Shown here one piece after another: positions 12,846-24,522 of a stretch of DNA of 64,000 bases (the stretch's first letter is position 1; every line of letters begins with the position of its first letter). Under the pieces are notes generated by a model that searched no databases, was not told the DNA's origin, and worked only from the letters and a program-made list of their open reading frames with translations. A program made the position numbers and the translations under genes. The DNA is taken from assembly GCA_035578905.1 (NCBI GenBank), contig JAQJVL010000666.1, positions 186,001-250,000 on the forward strand, given 5' to 3'. Source of the stretch: Stictocephala bisonia (taxonomy: Eukaryota > Arthropoda > Insecta > Hemiptera > Membracidae).

Positions 12846-14570
12846 AAGGTTTTAAGTATCCAGCTTGTTATAATCATGCTGTAATTGGTGGATATATTCC
12901 CAAAAATCACACGCTTTTGACAAAAAACTCAACTTTACCGACTTTTGTGAGGTGTGTAGTTTACACAGGATAGAGGTATATAACCATTTCCAAAATTACC
13001 ATGTGATCACCAGGGGCTTTCCGAGTTGATCACATGCTACCAAGTTGACCAAGAGCGGTTACTAAAGTGGGATTACGGGGGAATCGAAAATCATCATAGG
13101 GGGCCTAAGTGGTTGATGGTCAGCTACCTTAGTTCATGGAGGCTAACTAAGTTGATCACGGGGGCTACCCAAGATGACAACGGGTGATTACCCAAGTTGA
13201 TCGCAGGGGGCTCCTAATATAATCTCGGAGGGGGGTATATTCAAAATTATCGTATAGTATCATCTAAGTTGTTGATGGGTTATTACCGAAGTTGATCATT
13301 GAGGCTATTCAACAGAGTGGTAAACGTAAATATTGTGTAAGGTTTTAAGTTTCCAGCTCGTTGGGTCATGCTTATGTGGCTTAAGGTAATGCTTAAATGG
13401 GAGATATATTTCAAAAATTACATTTTTTGACAAAAACTCAACTTAATCAACCTTTTGTGAGGAACGATAGAATATACCACAAAAGTGATATGACACCTTT
13501 TGTACAGAATTTAATTGTTAATTTGAATATTTTATTAGACTAAATTAACAAATGAAATATTAAATGTTCCAAAACTAAATATTACAGATTCTGTAAAATA
13601 AAAACCTCAACTGTGCAAACAAGTAAGCATTTTTTCGTCAGAGCCATTTTGAATTTTTTTAATGAAAAATGCAAAATCTAATTGTGTAGCATTTTATTAA
13701 CAGGAAACGTGAAGGTAAATAGTATGTAAGGTTGTAAGTTTCTGGCTTCTTTTAATCATGCTTAAATAGGAGGAACTATTTAAAAAAAATGTTTTCGACA
13801 AAACTTAAATTTACCAACTTATTGTGAAGAAACTATAATAAGTACCACAAAATGTATATAACCCTTTTTTATAGAATTTAATTGTTAGTTTGAATATTTC
13901 ATTAAATTATGTCAACTAAATGTTACACCTTCATTAAAACAAAAACTTCAACTCTGCACACAGGACATCAGTTGCACTTCAGCCATTGTGAATGTTTTCT
14001 AGGTTATGAAAAGTGAAAAGTCATAGTTTATAGCAGTTTAATAACAAAGTAGTAAAGGAAAATAGTGTCTATGTATTAACTTTCTAACTTCTTTATAAAT
14101 TATGATTAGATGGGAGGAACTAGAAATCGAATCACGTGTTTTCGCCAAAGGTCAACTTTACTAATTTTTGTGAGGAAACTATAGTACTAAGAAACTATAG
14201 TACATGCCTCAATAATATACATGACACTTTTTGTACAAAATATAATGGTTAGTTTAAATATTTTATTGGGTGTTACATACACTAAAAATTACAGCTTTAG
14301 TAAAACAAAAGCTTATATTGTGCAAAACACGTCAACGTTTTCATGTCAGCCATTTTGCATTTTTGAAGGTTATAAAAATAAAAAATTAAATTTTATAGCA
14401 GTCTTATTAACAGAGTAGTGAAAGTAAATAATGTGTAAAATTTCAGTTCGTATAATATATTAATAACGGAATAAAATACAAAAAAAAAACCTAACAAAAA
14501 TATAATTTTTTGAACGAAAAATAAAATTTAACGATTTTTCACGCAGTTATTATCAAAAATACAAAAAAAA

Positions 14571-15964
14571 AAAAAATACCTTAACCAAAATTGTAGGAAA
14601 TTTAATTGCAAATATGTAGTATTTTGTTAGATTTGCTCTACCATCTGTAACCACTCCTATCTGTGATGAATTACATTAATTTAAGTTTCTTGTTAATTTG
14701 ATAAAAATTATTCAAATTAATTTATTTATCTTATCTCAGGGTCATTTTTATGGGTAAATCGGTGAGGCTGTAAATTACAATAATTAAAACTCTAGATTTA
14801 AAAAATTTATTTATTACATTCTTTTACTTTCTTTGTATGAATTTCAATACAACAAAAATGAATTTAATTACTTTTTTCTGATTACTGGAAACATACTATA
14901 TTTAGTTAATAACTAGAACTTATCTTTAAATTTTTCTTCTTGTGATGCTGAAACTCCACGTGGTCGCCTTCTTCATTGTAACTAAGGTTTGTGTTGGATT
15001 TTGCATAAGAATTATAATAAAAGATCTAGACTTAAATTTGAATCACTTTTCTGAATTATTTATCTATCTTTTAGAATATATACGTTCACAATATTAGTAA
15101 TTAGGTTTTAAACTCAAGCGGTCACCCGCTGTAACAAATAAGATGTGCACTTTACATTTGACTGGAAAGGAGTGGCAGAGTCGTTGACGATGCTGGCATG
15201 GGTTTCCAGTCCGTTACAATCGAGAGCATTTGGTTTGGAGGCTATCTACCGTCAACCAATAGCGTCTCTCATCTACATTGGACTCAACCATTGCATGTCA
15301 CAGTGACACCCCTCTGGATCGTTAGATAGACTCGTCCCATGCGACACAAGACTGAACAAGTCTGCCTTATCTGACTTGATAACAATGAACGGAATGTTGT
15401 TTACGTCTTAGAGGACTGCCATGGAATGAATATGCCTGCCCACTTCTCTATACTTGCTGGCTATTAATTTACAATGATTTCCGAATATTATTTGAGTGTT
15501 CGGTATTTGTTTTAATTAAATGTATCTATTTCTTCATTAAAATAATTTATCATTTATTTTATTTTATTAATTTATTCGTCAATTTGGTGGACCTGTTACA
15601 CACCAACAGTTTGTCCAAATCAAGCCGTAAGTAAACTTCTGCACACAATTCAAAATTCCCGTCCGCTATTTAAATTTTTTGGGGGGTTAAAAATTAAAAA
15701 TTTCAAATTTTCCCGTTGGTTGCTCGGTAAAAGCTACAAGTCTTCCAAATTTCATGTTTGAGTGGCATTCAAAATTTATCTTGAACACATGTGGCTTTAT
15801 AGATATTAGATATAGCCCATTTAAAGTTGAGAACAATTCATTGAATTGAAATGCATAGTTTATATTTTATTCAAATTCAGTTTAGATTAACATATTCCTT
15901 TTAGTATTCGTTTAATAATCATAGAAAATGCCTGGAAAAGAAAAACCCAAACCCCTTATGTCTT
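14571..15964. other. Spacer between the two composite repeat blocks; no gene seen
   Basis: AT-rich, with a GC-richer patch at 15120-15440 that has no sustained open frame. The words ttcgtcaatttggtggacctgttaca at 15575-15600 recur in inverted orientation at 62684-62711, so this edge belongs to a dispersed repeat. Confidence 0.5.
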
Positions 15965-18040
15965 TAAGCATCAACAGTTATCCAACATGATCACGGTTGG
16001 TTACCGAAGCTGATTTCTACCAAAACTGATCACAGTCGCTACCCAAGATGATCACGGTTGCTACCCAAGATAATCACAGTTGCTACTCTAGTTAAATCAA
16101 GGGTAGATACCTAAATTGATCATTAGTACTACCTACGTTGTTCATGGGGGCAACCTAAGTTGATCACGGGTGGCTGGTGGCTACCAAAGTTGATAAATGG
16201 TGGATTTCTGGACTTCCCAACTTGATAATGGGGAATTTCTCGAGATGATATTGGAGAATACCTTAGTTGATTAAGAAGAGTTGTCCAAGTTGATCATGGA
16301 GATTACTCAAGTTGATCTCGGGATTCTTAAGTTATACGCGGGTGCTCCCCATGATGATCAGGGTTGGTGCCGTACTAAAGTTGATAATTGGTGCTACTAA
16401 AGTTAATAATAGGGAGGGTGTAATCCAGCTTATCTTGGATGCTACCCAAATTAATCACGTGGGGCTACCCAAGTCGATTAAGGGAGCTAACCATGTTGAT
16501 CATAAGTGGCTACCCAAGATGATCACGGTGGGCTACCTAAGCTGATTATGTCTGGCTACTTAAGCTGATTAAAGCTGGCTACCTAAGTTAATCACGGTAG
16601 GCTACAATAGTTGATCACTAGGACTACCCAAGATGATCTTGGGTGGTTACAAAGTTGCTCCTGAGGAATATACAAGATAATCATTTGGGGCTACCTAAGT
16701 TTATGACGGTTGACTACCCAAGTTGATAGTGGGGCTATATACATTGATCGCGAGGGACTCCCCAAGTTGATAACGGAGGCTACCCAAGAATATTACGGTA
16801 GGCTACTCACGTTGAACCAGGTGGTTACTAGAGATGATCACGGGTGGCTACCTAATTTGATCATGGGGGGGGGTGTTTACCCAAGTTGATCACGGAGGCT
16901 ACCTAAGATGATGATGGGATGCTACCCAAGTTAATCATGGTGAGCTACCTGAGTTGATCACGTGGGGCTGTCCAAGACGATCACGTGGGGCTACCTAAGA
17001 TGATTAGAGTGGCTACTTAAGGTGATAACGAGGTGTTACCTAAGTGGATTAAGGGATGCTTAATTAGTTAAACACGGGGGCTGCACTGTGGTTTATCACA
17101 TATCTAAACATTTAAATATCCGCCATTTGACATTTGTAAAGGTGACAAATCTATTTTTAAAGGAGTTTTGTTAACAGAATGGTAAACGTAAATAGTGAGC
17201 AGGGTTGAAGTTTCTATTTTCATACAATCATGCTTAAATGGGAGGATTAAAAAAAATTACATTTTTTTCGTACAACATCTCAACTTTACCGACTTTTTGT
17301 AAAAAAACTATAGTACACATACCACAAAAAAATATATGACACTTTATGTACAGAATTTAATTGTTAGTTTCAATATTTCATTTGAGGTTACCTAAACTAA
17401 ACATTACAGCTTCAGGAAAACAAAAAACCTCTATTATGCAAAAAAGTAAACATTTTACCATCAGCCATTTTGAATTTTTTCTAGGTTATGAAAGGGCAAA
17501 ATAAAACCGTTCATATAAGTTTTTTATGGAAAAGAACCTTTTTGTAAAAACCTGTATATAAGTTTAAAAAAAGTGCAGGTGAATAGTGCGTTAGGTTTTA
17601 AATTCCTAGCTTCTTTTAATCATGCTTTAAATGGGAGGGACCATTCCAAAAAAAGTCACATGTTTTCGAGAAAATTCAAATTTACCGACTTTTTGTGAAG
17701 AAACTATAGTAAATACCACAATAGTACATATGACACTTTTTGTACAGAAATTAATTGTTAATTTAAATATTTCATTGGGTTTTACATAAACTAAAAATTA
17801 CAGATTCAGTCAAACAAAAGCATATACTGTGAAAACATACCAACGTTTTCACGTCAGCCATTTTGAATTTTTTTAGGTTATGAGAAATGAAAAATTTAAT
17901 TTTGTTATCATTTTTGATAACAGAGTAGTAAAGGTAAATAGTGTATAAAGTTTCAGTTCCTAGAATATCTTAATAACGAAATTAAATACAAAAAACCTAA
18001 CAAAAATAGAATTTTTTGAACGAACATTGAAATTGTGCAA
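15965..18040. repeat. Composite repeat block, copy 2: 22-bp minisatellite plus about 355-bp monomers
   Basis: The degenerate 22-bp minisatellite occupies about 15965-17095, starting with words (catgatcacggttg, gctgatttctac) equivalent to the start of the first block. Two monomers follow (from about 17165 and 17570) and then a truncated third from about 17925 that ends at ttttttgaacgaa, the same end as the first block. Parts and order agree with copy 1, with many substitutions, so the duplication is old. Confidence 0.8.
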
Positions 18041-18044
18041 ACTG

Positions 18045-18260
18045 CACATTTGGAGTCCGAGCAACTTTGGACCAGATCGCATGCCCAGCTGACTTGAAAA
18101 CGTGCACACTGCGCGTGCGCAGTTCAGGGCTAGCTGACGTCACCCTCTGATGCAAGGTTAGGTTATGTCATGCTCAGTTGCAAATGCATCTACAGCTGCA
18201 GCACTGCAACAATCCGACGATTTACGGGCTGTAATTACCAGCCCGTTACTCCAGATACGG
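18045..18260. promoter_or_regulatory. Promoter-like island with NRF1-type, CRE and TAATTA palindromes
   Basis: Three palindromic words fall within 140 bp: TGCGCGTGCGCA at 18110-18121 (NRF1/Ewg-type), TGACGTCA at 18135-18142 (a perfect CRE), and the near-perfect 21-bp palindrome at 18225-18245, with arms CGGGCTG/CAGCCCG around a homeodomain-type TAATTA core. The segment is GC-richer than its surroundings and lies between two repeat arrays. Site identities come from known consensus sequences; promoter activity is inference, and no downstream coding exon was found. Confidence 0.35.
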
Positions 18261-18368
18261 TGCGATAAATCGGTTACTCAACATCGAACTGTTTATGACA
18301 ACAAATAGGGCTATACCGGATACCACCCATTAATGATTGGTTAGTTTTGCCTTGGAGTAATAATCATT

Positions 18369-18985
18369 GGCGGCTTGTGACCTAGTAAAGTGGCGGTTCA
18401 TACACTGGAGGCTTGTGACCTAGTAAAGTGGCGGTTCATACACTGGAGGCTTGTGACCTATTAAATTGGAGGTTCACACACTGGCGGCTTGTTACCTAGT
18501 AAATTGGCGGTTCACACACTGGCGGCTTGTGACCTAGTAAAGTGGCGGTTCATACACTGGAGGCTTGTGACCTAGTAAAGTGGCGGTTCACACACTGGAG
18601 GCTTGTGACCTAGTAAAGTGGCGGTTTACACACTGGGGGCTAGTGACCTATTAAATTGGAGGTTCACACACTGGCGGCTTGTTACCTAGTAAATTGGCGG
18701 TTCACACACTGGCGGCTTGTGACCTAGTAAAGTGGCGGTTCACAAACTGGCGGCTTGTGACCTAGTAAAGTGGCGTTTCACATACTGGCGGCTTGTGACC
18801 TAGCAAAATGGCGGTTCACACACTGGCGGCTTGTGACCTAGTAAAGTGGCGGTTCACACAGTGGCGGCTTGTGACATAGTAAAGTGGTGGTTCACACACT
18901 GGCGGCTTGTGACCTAGTAAAGTGGTGGTTCACACAGTGGCGGCTTGTGACCTAGTAAAGTGGCGGTTCACACACTGCCGACTTG
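18369..18985. repeat. 38-bp tandem repeat, about 16 copies
   Basis: Unit close to ggcggcttgtgacctagtaa followed by agtggcggttcacacact. Copies differ at a few recurring positions (catacac/cacacac; ggaggc/ggcggc), and blocks of variants repeat as groups, for example around 18450-18540 and 18640-18730, indicating higher-order duplication. Confidence 0.95.
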
Positions 18986-19013
18986 TGATACAAAAAATGG
19001 CGGAGTACCCCAC

Positions 19014-19110
19014 ATGTTCACGAGCATGTCCACATCAGCATGTCTATGTCCAAAGTCCCCTATATCACACGGGAGGTCTTGCTCGTGAGCATGCTGATGT
19101 GCTCATGAAC
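19014..19110. repeat. Imperfect foldback rich in gagcatg words
   Basis: The left part (gttcacgagcatgtcc, then acatcagcatg) pairs with the right part (catgctgatgt, then gctcatgaac) after a bulge of about 6 nt, giving about 20 bp of stem around a loop of about 35 nt. Further inverted words (aagtccc / gggactt) lie in and beside the loop. It follows directly after the 38-bp array. No transposon boundaries were found. Confidence 0.55.
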
Positions 19111-19304
19111 GGGACTTCGCGTGTAATACACATTCAAAGTTCAACAAGGATATATTCTTGAACCCATTCTATTCATTTTATATATCAATAGGCCTAAATA
19201 TTTCTCAAGCATCAATCTCCGCATAAATCCACAAAACCCCAATTTCTTCAACCATGGCAAAAGAGGGGAAAAAGTAAATAAAAAAAATACTAATCAGATT
19301 ACTT

Positions 19305-21928
19305 TTCATAGTTACAGAATGAATAGTTCAGTTATGCCTTCCCCATCTCTGTATTACGTTCATAGTTACAGAATGAATAGTTCAGTTCTCCCCTCCCCGT
19401 CTCTGTATTACGTTCATAGTTACAGAATGAATAGTTCAGTTCTGCCCTCCCCGTCTCTGAATTACGTTCATAGTTACAGAATGAATAGTTCAGTTCTGCC
19501 CTCCCCGTCTCTGTATTACGTTCATAGTTACAGAATGAATAGTTCAGTTCTGCCCTCCCCGTCTCTGTATTACGTTCATAGTTACAGAATGAATAGTTCA
19601 ATTCTGTCCTCCCTGTCTCTGTATTACGTTCATAGTTACAGAATGAATAGTTCAGTTCTCCCCTCCCCGTCTCAGTATTACGTTCATAGTTACAGAATGA
19701 ATAGTTCAGTTCTGCCCTCCCGTCTCTGTATTACGTTTCATAGTTACAGAATGAATAGTTCAGTTCTGCCCTCCCCGTCTCTGTATTACGTTCATAGTTA
19801 CAGAATGAATAGTTCAGTTCTGTCCTCCCCGTCTCTGTATTACGTTCATAGTTACAGAATGAATAGTTCAGTTCTGCCCTCCCGTCTCTGTATTACGTTT
19901 CATAGTTACAGAATGAATAGTTCAGTTCTGCCCTCCCATCTCTGTATTACGTTCATAGTTACAGAATGAATAGATCAGTTCTGTCCTCCCCGTCTCTGTT
20001 TTACGTTCATAGTTACAGAATGAATAGTTCAGTTCTCCCCTCCCCGTCTCTGTATTACGTTTCATAGTTACAGAATGAATAGTTCAGTTCTGCCCTCCCG
20101 TCTCTGTATTACGTTTCATAGTTACAGAATGAATAGTTCAGTTCTGCCCTCCCCGTCTCTGTATTACGTTCATAGTTACAGAATGAATAGTTCAGTTCTG
20201 TCCTTCCGCATCTCTGTATAACGTTTCATAGTTATAGAATGAATAGTTCAGTTCTGCCCTCCCCGTCTCTGTATTACGTTTCATAGTTACAGAATGAATA
20301 GTTCAGTTCTGCCCTCCCCGTCTCTGTATTACGTTTCATAGTTACAGAATGAATAGTTCAGTTCTGCCCTCCCGTCTCTGTATTACGTTTCATAGTTACA
20401 GAATGAATAGTTCAGTTCTGCCCTTTCCGCCTCTGTATTAAGTTTCATAGTTACGAAATGAACAGTTCAGTTCTGCCCTCCCCGTCTCTGTATTACGTTT
20501 CATAGTTACAGAATGAATAGTTCATTTTCCCCTGAACTGTATTACGTTTTCGTTACGTTATTCTCCCTGAATCCCCGTATCTGTATTACGTTTCATAGTT
20601 ACAGAATGAATAGTTGAGTTCTGCCCTCCCCGTCTCTGTATTACGTTTCATAGTTACAGAATGAATAGTTGAGTTCTGCCCTCCCCGTCTCTGTATTACG
20701 TTTCATAGGTACAAAATGAATAGTTCATTTCTCCCTGAACTGTATTAAGTTTTCGTTACGTTATTCTCCATGAACCCCCGTATCTGTATTACGTTTCATA
20801 GTTACAGAATGAATAGTTCAGTTGTGTCCTTCCGCGTCTCTGTATTACAGAATGAATGACATGGTTACAGAATGAATAGTTGAGTTCTGCCCTCCCCGTC
20901 TCTGTATTACGTTTCATAGTTACAGAATGAATAGTTGAGTTCTGCCCTCCCCGTCTCTGTATTACGTTTCATAGTTACAGAATGAATAGTTCAGTTCTGC
21001 CCTCCCGTCTCTGTATTACGTTTCATAGTTACAGAATGAATAGTTCAGTTCTGCCCTTTCCGCCTCTGTATTAAGTTTCATAGTTACGAAATGAACAGTT
21101 CAGTTCTGCCCTCCCCGTCTCTGTATTACGTTTCATAGTTACAGAATGAATAGTTCAGTTCTCCCCTCCCCGTCTCTGTATTACGTTTCATAGTTACAGA
21201 ATGAATAGTTCATTTTCCCCTGAACTGTATTACGTTTTCGTTACGTTATTCTCCCTGAATCCCCGTATCTGTATTACGTTTCATAGTTACAGAATGAATA
21301 GTTGAGTTCTGCCCTCCCCGTCTCTGTATTACGTTTCATAGTTACAGAATGAATAGTTGAGTTCTGCCCTCCCCGTCTCTGTATTACGTTTCATAGGTAC
21401 AAAATGAATAGTTCATTTCTCCCTGAACTGTATTAAGTTTTCGTTACGTTATTCTCCATGAACCCCCGTATCTGTATTACGTTTCATAGTTACAGAATGA
21501 ATAGTTCAGTTGTGTCCTTCCGCGTCTCTGTATTACAGAATGAATGACATGGTTACAGAATGAATAGTTGAGTTCTGCCCTCCCCGTCTCTGTATTACGT
21601 TTCATAGTTACAGAATGAATAGTTGAGTTCTGCCCTCCCCGTCTCTGTATTACGTTTCATAGTTACAGAATGAATAGTTGAGTTCTGCACTCCCCGTCTC
21701 TGTATTACGTTTCATAGTTACAGAATAAATAGTTCATTTTTCCCCTCCCTGTATCTGTATTACGTTTCATAGTTACAGAATGAATAGTTCAGTTCTGCCC
21801 TCCTCGTCTCTGTATTACGTTTCATAGTTACAGAATGAATAGTTCAGTTCTGCACTCCCTGTATCTGTATTACGTTTCATAGTTACAGAATGAATAGTTC
21901 AGTTCTGCCCTCCTCGTCTCTGTATTAT
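19305..21928. repeat. 54-bp tandem repeat, about 48 copies (array I)
   Basis: Unit made of cagttctgccctccccgtct, ctgtattacgttcatag and ttacagaatgaatagtt. The first 12 or so copies are 54 bp, an exact 18 codons, which keeps one forward frame (19319-19969) and one reverse frame open. Later copies gain or lose one base (gtttcat, cctcccg) and the frames close. A segment with a diverged unit (cccctgaactgtattacg, attctcc) occurs at about 20521-20780 and again at 21208-21470, showing a higher-order duplication of roughly 0.65-0.69 kb. The open frame is an arithmetic result of the period and is not called as a gene. Confidence 0.95.
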
Positions 21929-22098
21929 AGCCGGGGTTAATGGACTGACGCTCTTTAAGTTCCTTGCCACATTTTGTTGCTATTCCTTCTCTCGGGGGTG
22001 ATATTTTCTTCTTCCTTCCCTCCGGACAGATGGGGAAGGTCATAAATACCTCCATCCACCCCTGCACATGTTTCTAGTATTCTCATTTTCTGTGACAG

Positions 22099-23225
22099 CC
22101 GTTAACGAGTTGTGCGTAATCCTACCTGCGTTAATTGGGGTGTCCCAGGGAGGACCCAAACCAGTGCTTGAGTTGCGCGCAATGCCGATCTCAGGTAGGC
22201 CGTCCGGTTTTGACCGCTCAAAAATGCAATTTAGACCATCGATGTATAAACAAATTTTTTAATACATCCATGACTTAGACTATAAGCTGGGACAAAGAAA
22301 TATTTCGTTAAATATCACAACCCATCACAAATACCTTGACTTGTCACCGGTCTGATTCCGAATATCACTAAATCAAAAATTATATGTCAAGAGTAAATCA
22401 AAATTATTATTAAATAATACATTTATTTCAGTATTTGTTACTGGTTCATCATTATGTTAATCAACCAGTTTGGAAAATATACTTCCACTGCCAAATGTAT
22501 AAAATTTTGCTACAACTTAACTGTACACCACACACCTCCAGTAGTCTATTCTTCGTCCGTATACATAATTTACTCACCAAATCTGTATTTGTTACCATTA
22601 AAATCTACAATAGATTTCCCCTTTTCCCTAATATTTTTTCCATAGCATGTATAAAAAACAATTAAGTAAAAAATAAAAAAATAAAACCTGATAAATACTT
22701 CACCTCTCACAAACAAAACAGCACATAGAATAATTTAACCTATCACCAGAGGATGAGAGTAAACCAACTATCCTTTGAGGACGTGGAAAGAATGAGGTCA
22801 CGGAATTCAAAAATATACTGGACTTGTACTGTATACAAAACATATGTCAACCTTTAGTTACCTTACATTATCAATGATACATCATTATACAAACATAAAG
22901 TAGGTAACATTCATTAATGAACATTATATGCCTACTTACGAGAATTCGTTGTCAATTAAACGCCAGAACAACAACTAATTTCACTATTGCAATATTAATT
23001 GTTAAAATTGATTGCACATTTCAAATAGCCTACTGTACTGTGAATTGTTTTATATTTTACTATATTAATTAATTGATTATAGTATAGAATATTTAGTATT
23101 TGTATTGAATTCGTGACATAGAAACTAGTCTTTTCGTTGATGGTACGGTTGCAGGTAATTGTGCGCAACTCGATCACTAGTTTTATGACCCTCTTGGGCA
23201 CTGAGCGCAACTCGAGCACGCCCTC
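22099..23225. mobile_element. Relative of the 3489-4216 element with inverted subterminal repeats
   Basis: The left arm (22099-22200) carries gagttgtgcg and gagttgcgcg with the spacer words cctacctgcgttaat and ctcaggtaggcc. The element at 3489-4216 has the same arrangement (actacctgtgttaat, ctcaggtagcc). The right arm (23150-23225), inverted, carries ctcgagttgcgc, agggtcataaaact and cgagttgcgcac, again parallel to the first element's right arm. GTGACA occurs just outside both ends (22092-22097, 23227-23232) and may be the core of a degraded 8-bp duplication. No transposase was found; the frames inside are AT-biased and unrecognised. Confidence 0.55.
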
Positions 23226-23239
23226 CGTGACATGCACAT

Positions 23240-24522
23240 TTTACGCTGCCACCACCAGTTTTTAATCTTGTTAATGTTAAATCGGTTCAATGTTGTATCG
23301 TTAAAAGAAGAATAAAAGTTAAACAATTCATTTAGAAGTCAATAAAGGAAATACGATTAAAGATGCAACGTTTGTGGTCCGATATTAAGCGCATCTTCAT
23401 GTACGGAACAACATGTGTAGTAATGCGTTGTCAGAGGAGCGCAAAATATGGCACACGATTGGAATAAGACCGTTATACCAATATCAAGCAAATACGATTG
23501 AAGTAGGAAATGTCTATTAACGGTATAAGCTATAGTTTACCAGGCTCGTCGATAATAAGCTATAGTTTACGTCGATAGTAGAAAGTATTCGATCATGGAC
23601 ATTCACATGTCAGTTGTGAAGTAGGTAAACTGAATGTTCTCAGTTCGATCCCTGTAAGTGTAAAACAATGTTGAAAGGGATCAGCTGATTAGGCTACCAC
23701 TGGCAGTTCACTTGATATTAAACAATTAATTTATTTATTTATTCAAGTTTTTGCAAGCTAGTTACAGCTTGAACATTCATTACATTGCAACTATTTTAAC
23801 AACATATCTGTATAATATGTTGTTATTATACAGATTAGGCTATTATAATATGTTGTTTGCTACCAAATTATGATAACATACAAAAGAAATAAGTATAAAC
23901 AAGCTGGAAGAATAGATTAATTTAATTAAACATGAATTAAAAAAAAAATACTATAAAAGAAACAGTCGGCCTTACTTTGTAACAAGCATAAATAACGTTC
24001 ATTCAAACACACTCGTTCGAAATTCACATTTTGTCCAAATCTTTTGACGACTGACTGTATAAATAGACGGACTCGGCAATATTTCCTCCGAAGGTAATCT
24101 AACTTGTTGAATACTCATTCACCATGTTTCATAAATTGTATGGATATATGGGATGTATACTGAACCTTTTGTTGTATTGAATGTTTATACAATAAAAAAT
24201 ACGCAATGTGAGTTGTTTTTGGTTGCGGCCGAGACTGTAAAAATTACTGTCGTGACCTTTTGTACTTAATTTGGCAGAATTTAGAATAAAATTAGTGTAA
24301 ATAAATGCTGATACAAAGAAATTATTGTGTTGTTTCCGGGATGGGAGAACTGCACAGTGCGAATCCCAACCAAGCTGACGGTCGTGCTTTACACGTTGAG
24401 TAAAGCTCACGCACAAGTCTACAAGTCCACTTTCAAGCCAAGTTTTGTTTTTAAAAAATGTGTTTTTCATCTATAGCAATCGATATATTTTTAGATATGT
24501 TGTAATTGTTTCATACAAAATA
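23240..24522. other. Unique AT-rich sequence, no gene supported
   Basis: Contains a short imperfect inverted repeat of aacaacatatctgtataatatgttgt around 23799-23855. A reverse frame of 113 codons at 24129-24470 shows no recognisable domain and is not called. Confidence 0.45.

Larger units (their letters stand above)
11405..14570. repeat. Composite repeat block, copy 1: 22-bp degenerate minisatellite plus about 355-bp monomers
   Basis: The first part (about 11477-12735, resumed at 12995-13320) is a strongly degenerate minisatellite with consensus near ctacccaagttgatcacggg. It is broken at 11770-11935 by unrelated sequence and at 12760-12990 by the end of a monomer. From about 13312 follow monomers of roughly 340-390 bp starting near cagagtggtaaacgtaaat (about 13312, 13702, 14043) and a truncated one from 14409, which ends after ttttttgaacgaa. 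Shared words along each monomer include atttaattgttagtttgaat and gtcagccattttgaattttt. The same order of parts and the same terminal words occur at 15965-18040, so this is a duplicated unit. Confidence 0.8.

Noticed and set aside
19319..19969. 216-codon frame with an 18-residue repeat as a protein gene
   Set aside because: It follows entirely from the 54-bp tandem unit; the reverse strand is open too, and later units lose frame freely.
23628..23665. tRNA T-arm-like word gttcgatccctgt
   Set aside because: No matching T stem, anticodon arm or acceptor stem could be formed around it.
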